DNA from: Chloroflexia bacterium
GTDB taxonomy: Bacteria > Chloroflexota > Chloroflexia > Thermomicrobiales > UBA6265
DNA length: 6,382 bases
Direction of reading: 5' to 3'
Assembly: GCA_013696525.1 (NCBI GenBank)
Contig: JACCYK010000031.1
Coordinates: forward strand, 1 to 6,382
Position numbers and translations under genes: made by a program. Positions 1 through 4,703 of the stretch are shown in pieces. Within the stretch, counting starts at the first letter, position 1, and every line of letters begins with the position of its first letter. Under the pieces are notes generated by a model. It saw only the letters and a program-made list of their open reading frames with translations, had not been told where the DNA came from and searched no databases.

Positions 1-89
1 GCTTTACCATGCTTCCGTGGGGCAGCCGGATGCCTTTAGCTGCCGGCGAGACCAGGACGCGATCGCGTGGCCCGGCATGTTCGAACAAC

Positions 90-134
90 GACGAAGCGGG
101 GTGTCGTGCCAAAAACACGACGCCCCGTTTCGTT
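90..134. terminator. long stem-loop, probable terminator
   Basis: Bases 90-108 pair with 116-134 around a 7-nt loop (ccaaaaa on the plus strand), giving about 19 pairs. As plus-strand RNA every position pairs, with G·U wobbles at 96/128, 102/122 and 90/134. As minus-strand RNA those become A·C mismatches. It lies about 85 nt beyond the stop of the minus-strand NlpC/P60 gene and is followed on that strand by a moderately T-rich stretch, so it may end that transcript. The wobble pattern, however, favours a plus-strand RNA, perhaps the end of a gene left of the window. There is no clean T-run on either strand. Confidence 0.5.
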
Positions 135-140
135 CCCCCA

Positions 141-175
141 GCCGGTTCGGTGACATTGCTGCCACCCGAATCGGC
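141..175 (+). other. second stem-loop next to the probable terminator
   Basis: Bases 141-152 pair with 163-175, about 12 pairs with one bulged C and one G·U, around a 10-nt loop. Like the neighbouring hairpin at 90-134, the wobble pair is allowed only in plus-strand RNA. It lies between that hairpin and the NlpC/P60 stop codon. It could be part of a two-hairpin terminator or of an unrecognised plus-strand RNA. I have no family match. Confidence 0.35.
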
Positions 176-218
176 CCTCAGCCCCCGTTGTCCGCCTCGC
201 GACCGCGCCGCGCGTCGA

Positions 219-1742
219 TTAGGTGAAGCGGACCGCGCCGAAATAGCGCGACGAGTAGTAATCGGAATTGAGATCGCTAATCCTGACGCCGGTTGATTCA
301 TTCTCGGCGTGGATGAACTGGCCATTACCGATGTAGACGCCATTGTGGGACATCCCCGGCCGGAACGTGTTCTCGAAGAAGACGAGGTCACCGGGCTGCA
401 ACGCGTTGCGGTCGACCTTGGTCCCCATGTCGTACTGGGCGAACATGTCGTGGGTGATTTCCAGGCCAACCGTATTGCGGATCACGAACATCGTGAAGCC
501 CGAGCAGTCGAAGGCATTTGGCCCCTCACCGGCGTAGACGTAGGGATACCCTTGGTACTGCATGGCGAAGTTCGCGATGGCCTGGCCGGAGCCGCCGCCG
601 TTGTTCACGTTGCCGCGACGGTTGTTCCGGTTGTTCTGATAGCCGCTGGCGGTGTCGCTGACCACCGTGTCATCGGTCGCGGTCACCGCGGTGTCGCCCG
701 TGACCGGCGCATCCCAGGAAACGAACGAGGCGTGGACATAGCCGCTGACGCCGTTGCAGTTCACCGGCTGCCATTCGCCGACCGTGCCCCCGGTCACTTC
801 GACCGCGGAACCCTCGGTGACCGTGCCCAGCTCGGCGGCTGACCAGTCGGCGGCGGTGCGGCAGATCGCCCCCTCCCCGTTGGTGCCGGCGATATAGGCG
901 GTGCCGATCGGCGCCGCTGGCGGGGCGGTGGCGTTGTTGGTGTTCGAGGCGCCGCTGGCGTCGTTGAGGACCATGGTGTCGCCGGACGCATTCGTGGTCT
1001 GGCCGGTGGTATCGACCCAGGCGCCGGTCTGATCGTAGTAGCCGCTCGTGGCGGCGGCCGGGGCTTCCTGGGCCGCCGCATCGACGGCCGCCGTGTCCGT
1101 GGCGGTCGCGTCCGTGGCGGTCGCGTCCGTGGCGGTCGTGTCCGTGGCAGTGGTGTCCGTGGCAGTGGTGTCCGTGGCGGGTGTCGTGTCGACCCAATTG
1201 CCGTTCTGGTCGACGTAGCCGGACGATTCCGCGGCCGGCGCCTCGGCACCGGAGGTATCGACCCACATGCCGCTCTCATCGACATAGCCGGTGGCCTGGT
1301 CGGCGGGTGCTTCTTGGGCGACGTCCAGCGGCATCGTCTCCGCCGACATCGCTTCGACCCAGTTGCCGTTTTGGTCGTAGTAGCCGGAGACCTGGTTGGT
1401 GACGCCGCTCGGATCGCCCGCGGTGTCGGTGGCGCCGCTCATCGCCGAGGCGGGGACGAAGCCGCCGCCCACGGGATACCAGAGCGAGCCATCGTCGGCG
1501 GTCACCGGCGCGTCGGCGATCGTGACTTGTGAGCCTGGGCTAACTTCGCCGGCCGCTTCGCCGGCATAGCCGGGCGTGGACCGGATGAGAACCGCTTCCC
1601 CCGTGGCGTTCGTCGCTGCCGTGCCCGGCGCGAGGCCGGCGTCTTGCGCCAGCGCGGGCAGCGGTGCCAGAGTCGTGGCCATGAGAAGTCCAACCAACGC
1701 CAGGGTTCCCCAGCGCACGCCAGACCGTGTTCGCGCGAACAA
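219..1742 (-). CDS. secreted NlpC/P60 cell-wall hydrolase with SH3-like domains and GYxDxxGxWV repeats
   Basis: Predicted exported cysteine peptidase of the NlpC/P60 family, which cuts peptide stems of peptidoglycan. I chose the TTG start at 1742 (507 aa) because AAGGAGG at 1757-1751 lies 8 nt before it; the longer frame starts with GTG at 1778 and adds 12 residues. From the TTG: a basic N-terminus, hydrophobic helix about 12-30, signal-peptidase site after PALA (residue 32), an SH3-like region about 48-103, four GYxDxxGxWV repeats at 120, 152, 175 and 234, a Thr/Ala/Asp tract 190-218 encoded by a 15-bp tandem repeat, and a second SH3-like region about 279-344 with two Cys (294, 329). An Asn/Arg/Gly linker leads to the catalytic domain 386-507: Cys413 in DCSGF, His466 in SHNGVYIG and His478 in FIHA, so the triad looks complete. 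The gene appears to have its own promoter and a long leader. The fold is confident; the biological role (division, separation or wall turnover) is not visible. Confidence 0.93.
   Translation of the reverse strand: MFARTRSGVRWGTLALVGLLMATTLAPLPALAQDAGLAPGTAATNATGEAVLIRSTPGYAGEAAGEVSPGSQVTIADAPVTADDGSLWYPVGGGFVPASAMSGATDTAGDPSGVTNQVSGYYDQNGNWVEAMSAETMPLDVAQEAPADQATGYVDESGMWVDTSGAEAPAAESSGYVDQNGNWVDTTPATDTTATDTTATDTTATDATATDATATDTAAVDAAAQEAPAAATSGYYDQTGAWVDTTGQTTNASGDTMVLNDASGASNTNNATAPPAAPIGTAYIAGTNGEGAICRTAADWSAAELGTVTEGSAVEVTGGTVGEWQPVNCNGVSGYVHASFVSWDAPVTGDTAVTATDDTVVSDTASGYQNNRNNRRGNVNNGGGSGQAIANFAMQYQGYPYVYAGEGPNAFDCSGFTMFVIRNTVGLEITHDMFAQYDMGTKVDRNALQPGDLVFFENTFRPGMSHNGVYIGNGQFIHAENESTGVRISDLNSDYYSSRYFGAVRFT
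1095..1179. repeat. 15-bp tandem repeat inside the NlpC/P60 gene
   Basis: Five full copies and one partial copy of a 15-bp unit (gtccgtggcggtcgc on the plus strand). The first two copies are identical, the third differs at one base, and copies four and five share the variant gtccgtggcagtggt. It encodes the five-residue unit TDTTA/TDATA between two WV-repeat motifs. The period is a multiple of three, so gain or loss of a unit keeps the frame. It probably forms a flexible linker and may vary in copy number between strains. Confidence 0.9.
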
Positions 1743-1750
1743 GATCCTTC

Positions 1751-1757
1751 CCTCCTT
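1751..1757 (-). promoter_or_regulatory. strong ribosome binding site that fixes the NlpC/P60 start at TTG
   Basis: The minus strand reads AAGGAGG here, a full match to the anti-Shine-Dalgarno core, 8 nt before the TTG at 1742. The upstream in-frame GTG at 1778 has no comparable site. In addition, a hairpin (1764-1785) sits over that GTG and leaves the AAGGAGG free. The TTG start also gives a typical short signal-peptide N-region. Confidence 0.8.
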
Positions 1758-1763
1758 GTTTCG

Positions 1764-1785
1764 CGGTCGAGCAGCCACTCGACCG
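1764..1785 (-). other. stem-loop just upstream of the NlpC/P60 ribosome binding site
   Basis: Bases 1764-1771 pair with 1778-1785, 8 perfect pairs with a 6-nt loop. In the minus-strand mRNA it ends 6 nt before AAGGAGG. It may keep the ribosome binding site exposed, or alternate with upstream leader structures. No known riboswitch family is recognised. Confidence 0.5.
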
Positions 1786-1857
1786 GCCCGTGGGTGTCGG
1801 GGATGAAAACCCTTGGCCTCCTACACGTCAGAGTTTGGTGAAAACGACCCCTCGTAG

Positions 1858-1879
1858 CGCGACGTCCATCCGCGTCGCG
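1858..1879. repeat. hairpin repeat copy 1 (shared 8-nt loop)
   Basis: Bases 1858-1864 pair perfectly with 1873-1879 (7 bp) around loop 1865-1872, tccatccg on the plus strand and cggatgga on the minus strand. The core cgacgtccatccgcgtcg (1860-1877) recurs exactly at 1915-1932. Confidence 0.75.
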
Positions 1880-1899
1880 ATGCCGCACCCTGACATGAA

Positions 1900-1946
1900 T
1901 TGACCCCGGTGCCTCGACGTCCATCCGCGTCGAGCCCTGGGGTCAA
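1900..1946. repeat. hairpin repeat copy 2, extended by an outer stem
   Basis: The inner stem 1913-1919/1928-1934 (7 bp) carries the same 8-nt loop as copy 1 at 1920-1927. An outer stem ttgacccc (1900-1907) pairs perfectly with ggggtcaa (1939-1946), separated from the inner stem by a small internal loop. Relative to copy 1 the second pair of the inner stem is changed from G-C to T-A on both sides, a compensatory change. It lies in the predicted NlpC/P60 leader. It could be a terminator-like attenuator, a protein-binding RNA or a DNA operator. No T-run follows on the minus strand. Confidence 0.7.
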
Positions 1947-2185
1947 ACCGTTTCAGCCTTGTTCAGTGGCGGTCCGGAGACCGCGCCTCTGTATCGTCGC
2001 CGGCAGGATCTCCGACCCGCGCCTGCCACCGGGCACGATCATCTGGCTCCAGATGATTGCGCGGGCGATGGCGTCAGGCATTCGATCTCCCGTTTTCGAT
2101 ACGGGGCAGTGGGCCTCGGCTTTAGGCGCCAACTGCCGCTCTGAACGCAACACCCGGACGCCTGGAGCGCCTTCGGGATGGGACG

Positions 2186-2214
2186 ACGATACCAACCAGA
2201 CGAGGGACTGTCAA
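2186..2214 (-). promoter_or_regulatory. predicted sigma-70-type promoter with extended -10
   Basis: On the minus strand TTGACA (2214-2209) is a perfect -35 box, followed by a 17-nt spacer and TATCGT (2191-2186), four of six matches to TATAAT. TGG directly before it gives the extended -10 form TGnTATnnT. The predicted start is near 2179. It points at the NlpC/P60 gene, whose start codon is about 437 nt downstream. Confidence 0.65.
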
Positions 2215-2264
2215 CCCCTTGCCCGCCGGTCAGCGGCCGGGTTGGCGCCATTTGCCGCCATTTT

Positions 2265-2302
2265 CAAGCGCGAACGGGTCCGGCCAAGCGCGAACGTTCG
2301 CG
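2265..2302. promoter_or_regulatory. candidate operator: 12-bp direct repeat ending in a 14-bp palindrome
   Basis: CAAGCGCGAACG occurs at 2265-2276 and again at 2285-2296, exactly 20 bp apart, so both face the same side of the helix. The second copy runs into the perfect palindrome CGCGAACGTTCGCG (2289-2302). The pair sits about 50-90 bp upstream of the -35 box of the NlpC/P60 promoter, a position usual for an activator such as a response regulator. The regulator is unknown. Confidence 0.4.
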
Positions 2303-2392
2303 GTCCGCCGCTCGATCCATCGGACGATTACCGCGCCGCCCGAGATCGGGCTCGTTTTCACGGCAGCGGACGATCCAATCGCCGCCTACGAT

Positions 2393-2414
2393 CGCGGTCG
2401 TTCCCCGTACCGCG
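2393..2414 (-). terminator. hairpin after the coiled-coil gene, weak terminator candidate
   Basis: Bases 2409-2414 pair with 2393-2398 (6 bp, GC-rich) around a 10-nt loop, starting about 20 nt after the coiled-coil stop codon. There is no T-run after it on the minus strand, so intrinsic termination is doubtful. Confidence 0.25.
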
Positions 2415-2433
2415 TGCTTCTCGTGGTGGCAGG

Positions 2434-3591
2434 TCAGTGGTCTGACTGGCGCCGCTGACGCGTCGCCGGCGCTTCGGCCTCCGCCTCCCGGCGCTGGCTG
2501 GCCACCTGGTCGAGCTCCTGCTGCGCCTGCTCCAAGCGGAGCCGGACTCGCTGCTCGTTCAGGATCCAGAGCTCCCGCCGCAGCGAGACATCGACCAGGC
2601 GCAGCTCGTCGAGCTGCCCGCTGAGGGCGGTAATGCGAAAGCCGATCTCGCGCTGCGCTTCTCCCAGCTCCTCGATCCGATCGGTGAGCCGTTCATAGCG
2701 CTGCTCTTGGGCCTGACGGACATCGCTGATCTGGGTGTCCGTTTCCTGACGGGCGTCTTCGGCCCGCTCCAGCAGCAGCTCGTGCCGCTCGTTGGTCTGG
2801 GTTTGGAAGCGAGTCAGGTCTTGCCGCAGCACGGTGTCGACGCCACGGAGCTCATCGATCGTGGGATCGAGGTGGACGATCGAGCGCCGGGTGTCGTCGA
2901 TCAGGTCGAAGAGGTGCCCGAGATCGGAGCGGAGCTCATCGATCCGGGCCGAGACATTGGCGCTTGCTTGCTCGATCTCGGTGGTCCGGCGGCGGGCTTC
3001 CTGGTCGACGATCTTGATCCCGTCTTCGGTTCGCATCACGTCGCGGCGGACCTGGTCGCTTTCGCCGCGGAGGGAATCGACCGAGTCGCGCAACTGATGA
3101 ATCATCACCGAGGTGCGGTCGACGTGGGCCGAGAGGTGCTCGATCTGCTCCTGCAGCTCCTCATCGCGTTGCCGGTACTGCCCGGTATCGTCGGTCTTGC
3201 GCCGGGCCGCTTCGAGCAGTTCCAGGACGTGCGCTTGGAGCGAACGGATAGGCCGGGCGACATCATGGAGCCGGGTTTCGAGATCGGCCACCTGCTGCCG
3301 GGTGCGGTTCTCGTCGAGAGCCCGGGCCTGGGCGCTTTGCTGCCCCTCCTGGCGCAATTGCTCGATCGCCAGCCTGTTCTGCGCCGCCGTGCCCTCGTAC
3401 TGCTTCAGCAGCTCTTCCTCGCGGCCCTGGCGACTGGCAAACTCGCGGAGCGCCTGCCGCAGCTCGTCGACCTGGTTTTGGAGGCCGACGACCCGGGCTT
3501 CATCGCGCCGGCGCTCATCGTCTTGGCGATAGGCCGTTGGCCGCGTGCCATCGGGCCGGGCGGCCGGCGGCCGGGTCGTGTTGCTGCTCAT
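2434..3591 (-). CDS. coiled-coil protein of unknown function
   Basis: A 385-residue protein with no family I recognise. After a disordered, Pro/Arg-rich start (1-25) almost the whole chain is charged heptad-like sequence rich in Glu, Gln, Arg and Leu (about 30-372), so a long, possibly parallel coiled coil is expected. There is no signal peptide or membrane segment, hence probably cytoplasmic. The motif DELRxVDxxLRx(D/E)L appears at 246 and again at 328, an internal repeat 82 residues apart; IDEL at 217-220 is a shorter relative. The ATG at 3591 has GGGGAG 4 nt before it. The gene starts 46 nt after the deacetylase stop, on the same strand, so the two are probably cotranscribed. A structural or scaffolding role is only a guess; coiled-coil composition gives misleading matches to SMC and tropomyosin-like proteins. 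Confidence 0.85.
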   Translation of the reverse strand: MSSNTTRPPAARPDGTRPTAYRQDDERRRDEARVVGLQNQVDELRQALREFASRQGREEELLKQYEGTAAQNRLAIEQLRQEGQQSAQARALDENRTRQQVADLETRLHDVARPIRSLQAHVLELLEAARRKTDDTGQYRQRDEELQEQIEHLSAHVDRTSVMIHQLRDSVDSLRGESDQVRRDVMRTEDGIKIVDQEARRRTTEIEQASANVSARIDELRSDLGHLFDLIDDTRRSIVHLDPTIDELRGVDTVLRQDLTRFQTQTNERHELLLERAEDARQETDTQISDVRQAQEQRYERLTDRIEELGEAQREIGFRITALSGQLDELRLVDVSLRRELWILNEQRVRLRLEQAQQELDQVASQRREAEAEAPATRQRRQSDH

Positions 3592-3637
3592 CGCGCTCCC
3601 CAGTCTGTCTGGCGCTTCGGCGTCTCCTGGATCGTGG

Positions 3638-4633
3638 TCATTCCGCGGTATCGAGGGTCGTCAGCATCGCCGCCACGCCACGACCCAAGGCGCCGGGATC
3701 GTAGCCGCCTTCGAGGATGGCGACGAGCCGGCCACCGGCGCTCGCCGCCGCCACGGCGAGCGCCGCTTTCGTCATGCTGACGAAGCCGGCCTCGGTCAGG
3801 CGCATGCCGGCCAGCGGATCATCCCGGTGGGCATCGAACCCGGCCGAGATCAGCACCAGCTCCGGGCGGAAGGCGCGGGCGGCGGGGATCACGGTCTCGG
3901 CAAAGACCGTCTCGTAGTCCTCGTCGCCCAGTCCTGGCCGCATCGGGATATTCAGGGTGAACCCCGCGCCAGCGCCGCTGCCACGTTCGGTCGCCGCTCC
4001 CGTCCCTGGATAGAGCGGTGATTGGTGAATTGAACAGAAGAAGACCCGCTCCGTCTCGTAGAACGCATCCTGCGTCCCATTCCCGTGATGCACGTCCCAA
4101 TCGAGAATCAGGACCCGGTCCAGACCGTGGGCGACCGCGTGCGACGCGGCCACCGCGATACTGTTGAGTAGGCAGAAGCCCATCCCCCGGCCCGGCGTCG
4201 CATGGTGGCCGGGGGGCCGGGCCAGGACAAAGGCGCGCCGGGCCGCGCCGTCGAGGACGGCATCGACCGCCGCCGTCGCGGCGCCGGCGGCCAGCGCGGC
4301 CACGGCGACCGAATCGGGGCGGACCACGGTGTCGCCATCAATCCAGCCGCCGCCGCTCGCCGCCGCCTGTTCAATCGCATTGAGGTAGGCCGGATCGTGG
4401 ACCCGTTCGAGCTGCTCGCGGCTGGCGGGGCCAAACGGGATCTCGGGCCGGTCGCGGCGGAGGTCGGCCCGGGTCAGCTCGGCTTCGATCGCGGCGATCC
4501 GGCCGGCGTTTTCCGGGTGGGGCCCAGTGTCATGGCCGAGGAACGCGGGCGACCGAAACAGCACGGTCGGACGGGCGGCGTCTGCCGCCGTCGCCGCTTG
4601 CTCCAAGTGGTGATCCGGACCAGGGTTGCTCAC
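3638..4633 (-). CDS. class II histone deacetylase-like zinc amidohydrolase
   Basis: Zinc-dependent deacetylase of the HDAC / acetylpolyamine amidohydrolase / AcuC superfamily; it removes acetyl groups from protein lysines or small amines, but the substrate cannot be read from sequence. From the GTG at 4633 it is 331 residues, a normal length for a single-domain bacterial member. Motifs: TGPHPENAGR (36-45), RPPGHHA (139-145) with the active-site His pair 143/144, GFCLLNSIA (152-160), DWDVHHGNG (178-186) with zinc ligands Asp180 and His182, GFDAH with the third ligand Asp267, and LEGGYD with the catalytic Tyr311. All key residues are present. The frame remains open upstream to 4831, but that part is antisense to the rhodanese gene and does not look like protein. 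The GTG directly follows a -10-like TATACT and has no Shine-Dalgarno, so the mRNA may be leaderless. The downstream coiled-coil gene is probably in the same operon. Confidence 0.93.
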   Translation of the reverse strand: MSNPGPDHHLEQAATAADAARPTVLFRSPAFLGHDTGPHPENAGRIAAIEAELTRADLRRDRPEIPFGPASREQLERVHDPAYLNAIEQAAASGGGWIDGDTVVRPDSVAVAALAAGAATAAVDAVLDGAARRAFVLARPPGHHATPGRGMGFCLLNSIAVAASHAVAHGLDRVLILDWDVHHGNGTQDAFYETERVFFCSIHQSPLYPGTGAATERGSGAGAGFTLNIPMRPGLGDEDYETVFAETVIPAARAFRPELVLISAGFDAHRDDPLAGMRLTEAGFVSMTKAALAVAAASAGGRLVAILEGGYDPGALGRGVAAMLTTLDTAE

Positions 4634-4645
4634 GTATCGAGTATA
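4634..4645 (-). promoter_or_regulatory. -10 box placed for a leaderless deacetylase mRNA
   Basis: The minus strand reads TATACT (4645-4640) followed by 6 nt and then the GTG start at 4633. A transcript starting 7 nt after the -10 would begin at the start codon. No purine-rich ribosome binding site precedes the GTG, which fits leaderless translation. I see no good -35 box at 16-18 nt. Confidence 0.55.
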
Positions 4646-4660
4646 GCGTCCGATGGACCT

Positions 4661-4669
4661 TGATATAGT
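4661..4669 (+). promoter_or_regulatory. extended -10 promoter of the rhodanese-CBS gene
   Basis: TGATATAGT matches the extended -10 form TGnTATAAT with one difference. No clear -35 box lies 16-18 nt upstream. The predicted start near 4676 leaves about 28 nt of leader, with GAGGAG (4691-4696) 7 nt before the ATG at 4704. It lies back to back with the deacetylase -10, so one regulator could affect both genes. Confidence 0.5.
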
Positions 4670-4703
4670 AGTGGCGCTGTGGTCGATGATGAGGAGTATC
4701 TCC

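Larger units (their letters stand above)
1..218. other. non-coding stretch downstream of the NlpC/P60 gene
   Basis: I see no credible gene here: the short reading frames have no recognisable domain and no good ribosome binding site. The stretch is rich in secondary structure. It holds a 6-bp hairpin at 21-26/39-44, an alternative pairing 42-46/72-76 enclosing a 12-bp palindrome at 57-68, and the two long hairpins at 90-134 and 141-175 listed separately. It follows the stop codon of the minus-strand hydrolase gene, so it may be that gene's 3' region. Whatever lies left of position 1 is unknown. Confidence 0.6.
1743..2179 (-). promoter_or_regulatory. long, hairpin-rich 5' leader of the NlpC/P60 mRNA
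   Basis: If the promoter at 2186-2214 is used, transcription starts near 2179 and leaves roughly 437 nt before the TTG start. I see no conserved reading frame in it. Hairpins I can draw in the minus-strand RNA, 5' to 3': 2132-2137/2105-2110 with inner 2124-2127/2113-2116; 2101-2105/2089-2093; 2049-2057/2038-2046 (9 perfect pairs); 2022-2027/2002-2007; 1979-1984/1969-1974 with a C(UCCG)G tetraloop; the long hairpin 1900-1946; 1858-1879; and 1764-1785. Many hairpins in a row suggest a structured regulatory leader, but I could not match a riboswitch class. The stretch could equally hold a small gene or a nearer promoter that I missed. Confidence 0.45.
2215..2433. other. non-coding gap between the coiled-coil gene and the NlpC/P60 promoter
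   Basis: No supported gene. It holds the 12-bp direct repeat and palindrome described separately (2265-2302), a 6-bp hairpin at 2393-2398/2409-2414 shortly after the coiled-coil stop, and a small GC hairpin 2338-2342/2347-2351 followed on the plus strand by tcgtttt. The last resembles a weak plus-strand terminator but has no plus-strand gene before it. Confidence 0.5.

Noticed and set aside
1095..1179. CRISPR-like array
   Set aside because: The 15-bp units are contiguous, have no spacers and encode an in-frame protein repeat.
2022..2034. T-box-like core (cggtggcaggcgcgg) on the minus strand
   Set aside because: It lacks the ACC of the T-box antiterminator, has no specifier stem or terminator with T-run, and no aminoacylation or amino-acid gene follows.
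2002..2116. Fragments resembling a cobalamin riboswitch on the minus strand (CCACTG, GGAGATCCTGCC)
   Set aside because: The B12-box-like piece needs a shift of one base to match, the upstream GGTGAAAATCC-type element is missing, and an NlpC/P60 gene is not a cobalamin target.
2089..2137. tRNA-Ser(CGA)-like anticodon arm on the minus strand (cccgt, loop atcgaaa, acggg)
   Set aside because: The 5-bp stem with a 7-nt loop and U33 looks like an anticodon arm, but there is no D-arm GG, no GGTTCRA T-arm, no long variable arm and no acceptor stem around it.
1743..2179. c-di-AMP (ydaO-type) riboswitch ahead of the NlpC/P60 gene
   Set aside because: This would be the expected class for such a gene, but I cannot find its conserved GGGGAACC, GGGTGAATCC or CAGCTAACC elements.
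2338..2360. Small GC hairpin followed by tcgtttt on the plus strand, terminator-like
   Set aside because: No plus-strand gene precedes it, the stem has only 5 firm pairs and the T-run is four bases.
1900..2445. 181-codon plus-strand open frame across the leader region
   Set aside because: It has no ribosome binding site, an arginine/proline-rich composition and no domain, and it runs through the hairpin repeats and the minus-strand promoter.
2707..3780. Long plus-strand open frame opposite the coiled-coil gene
   Set aside because: It is an antisense shadow of GC-rich coding DNA. The minus-strand frame has a ribosome binding site and coherent heptad-like protein sequence; this one has neither.
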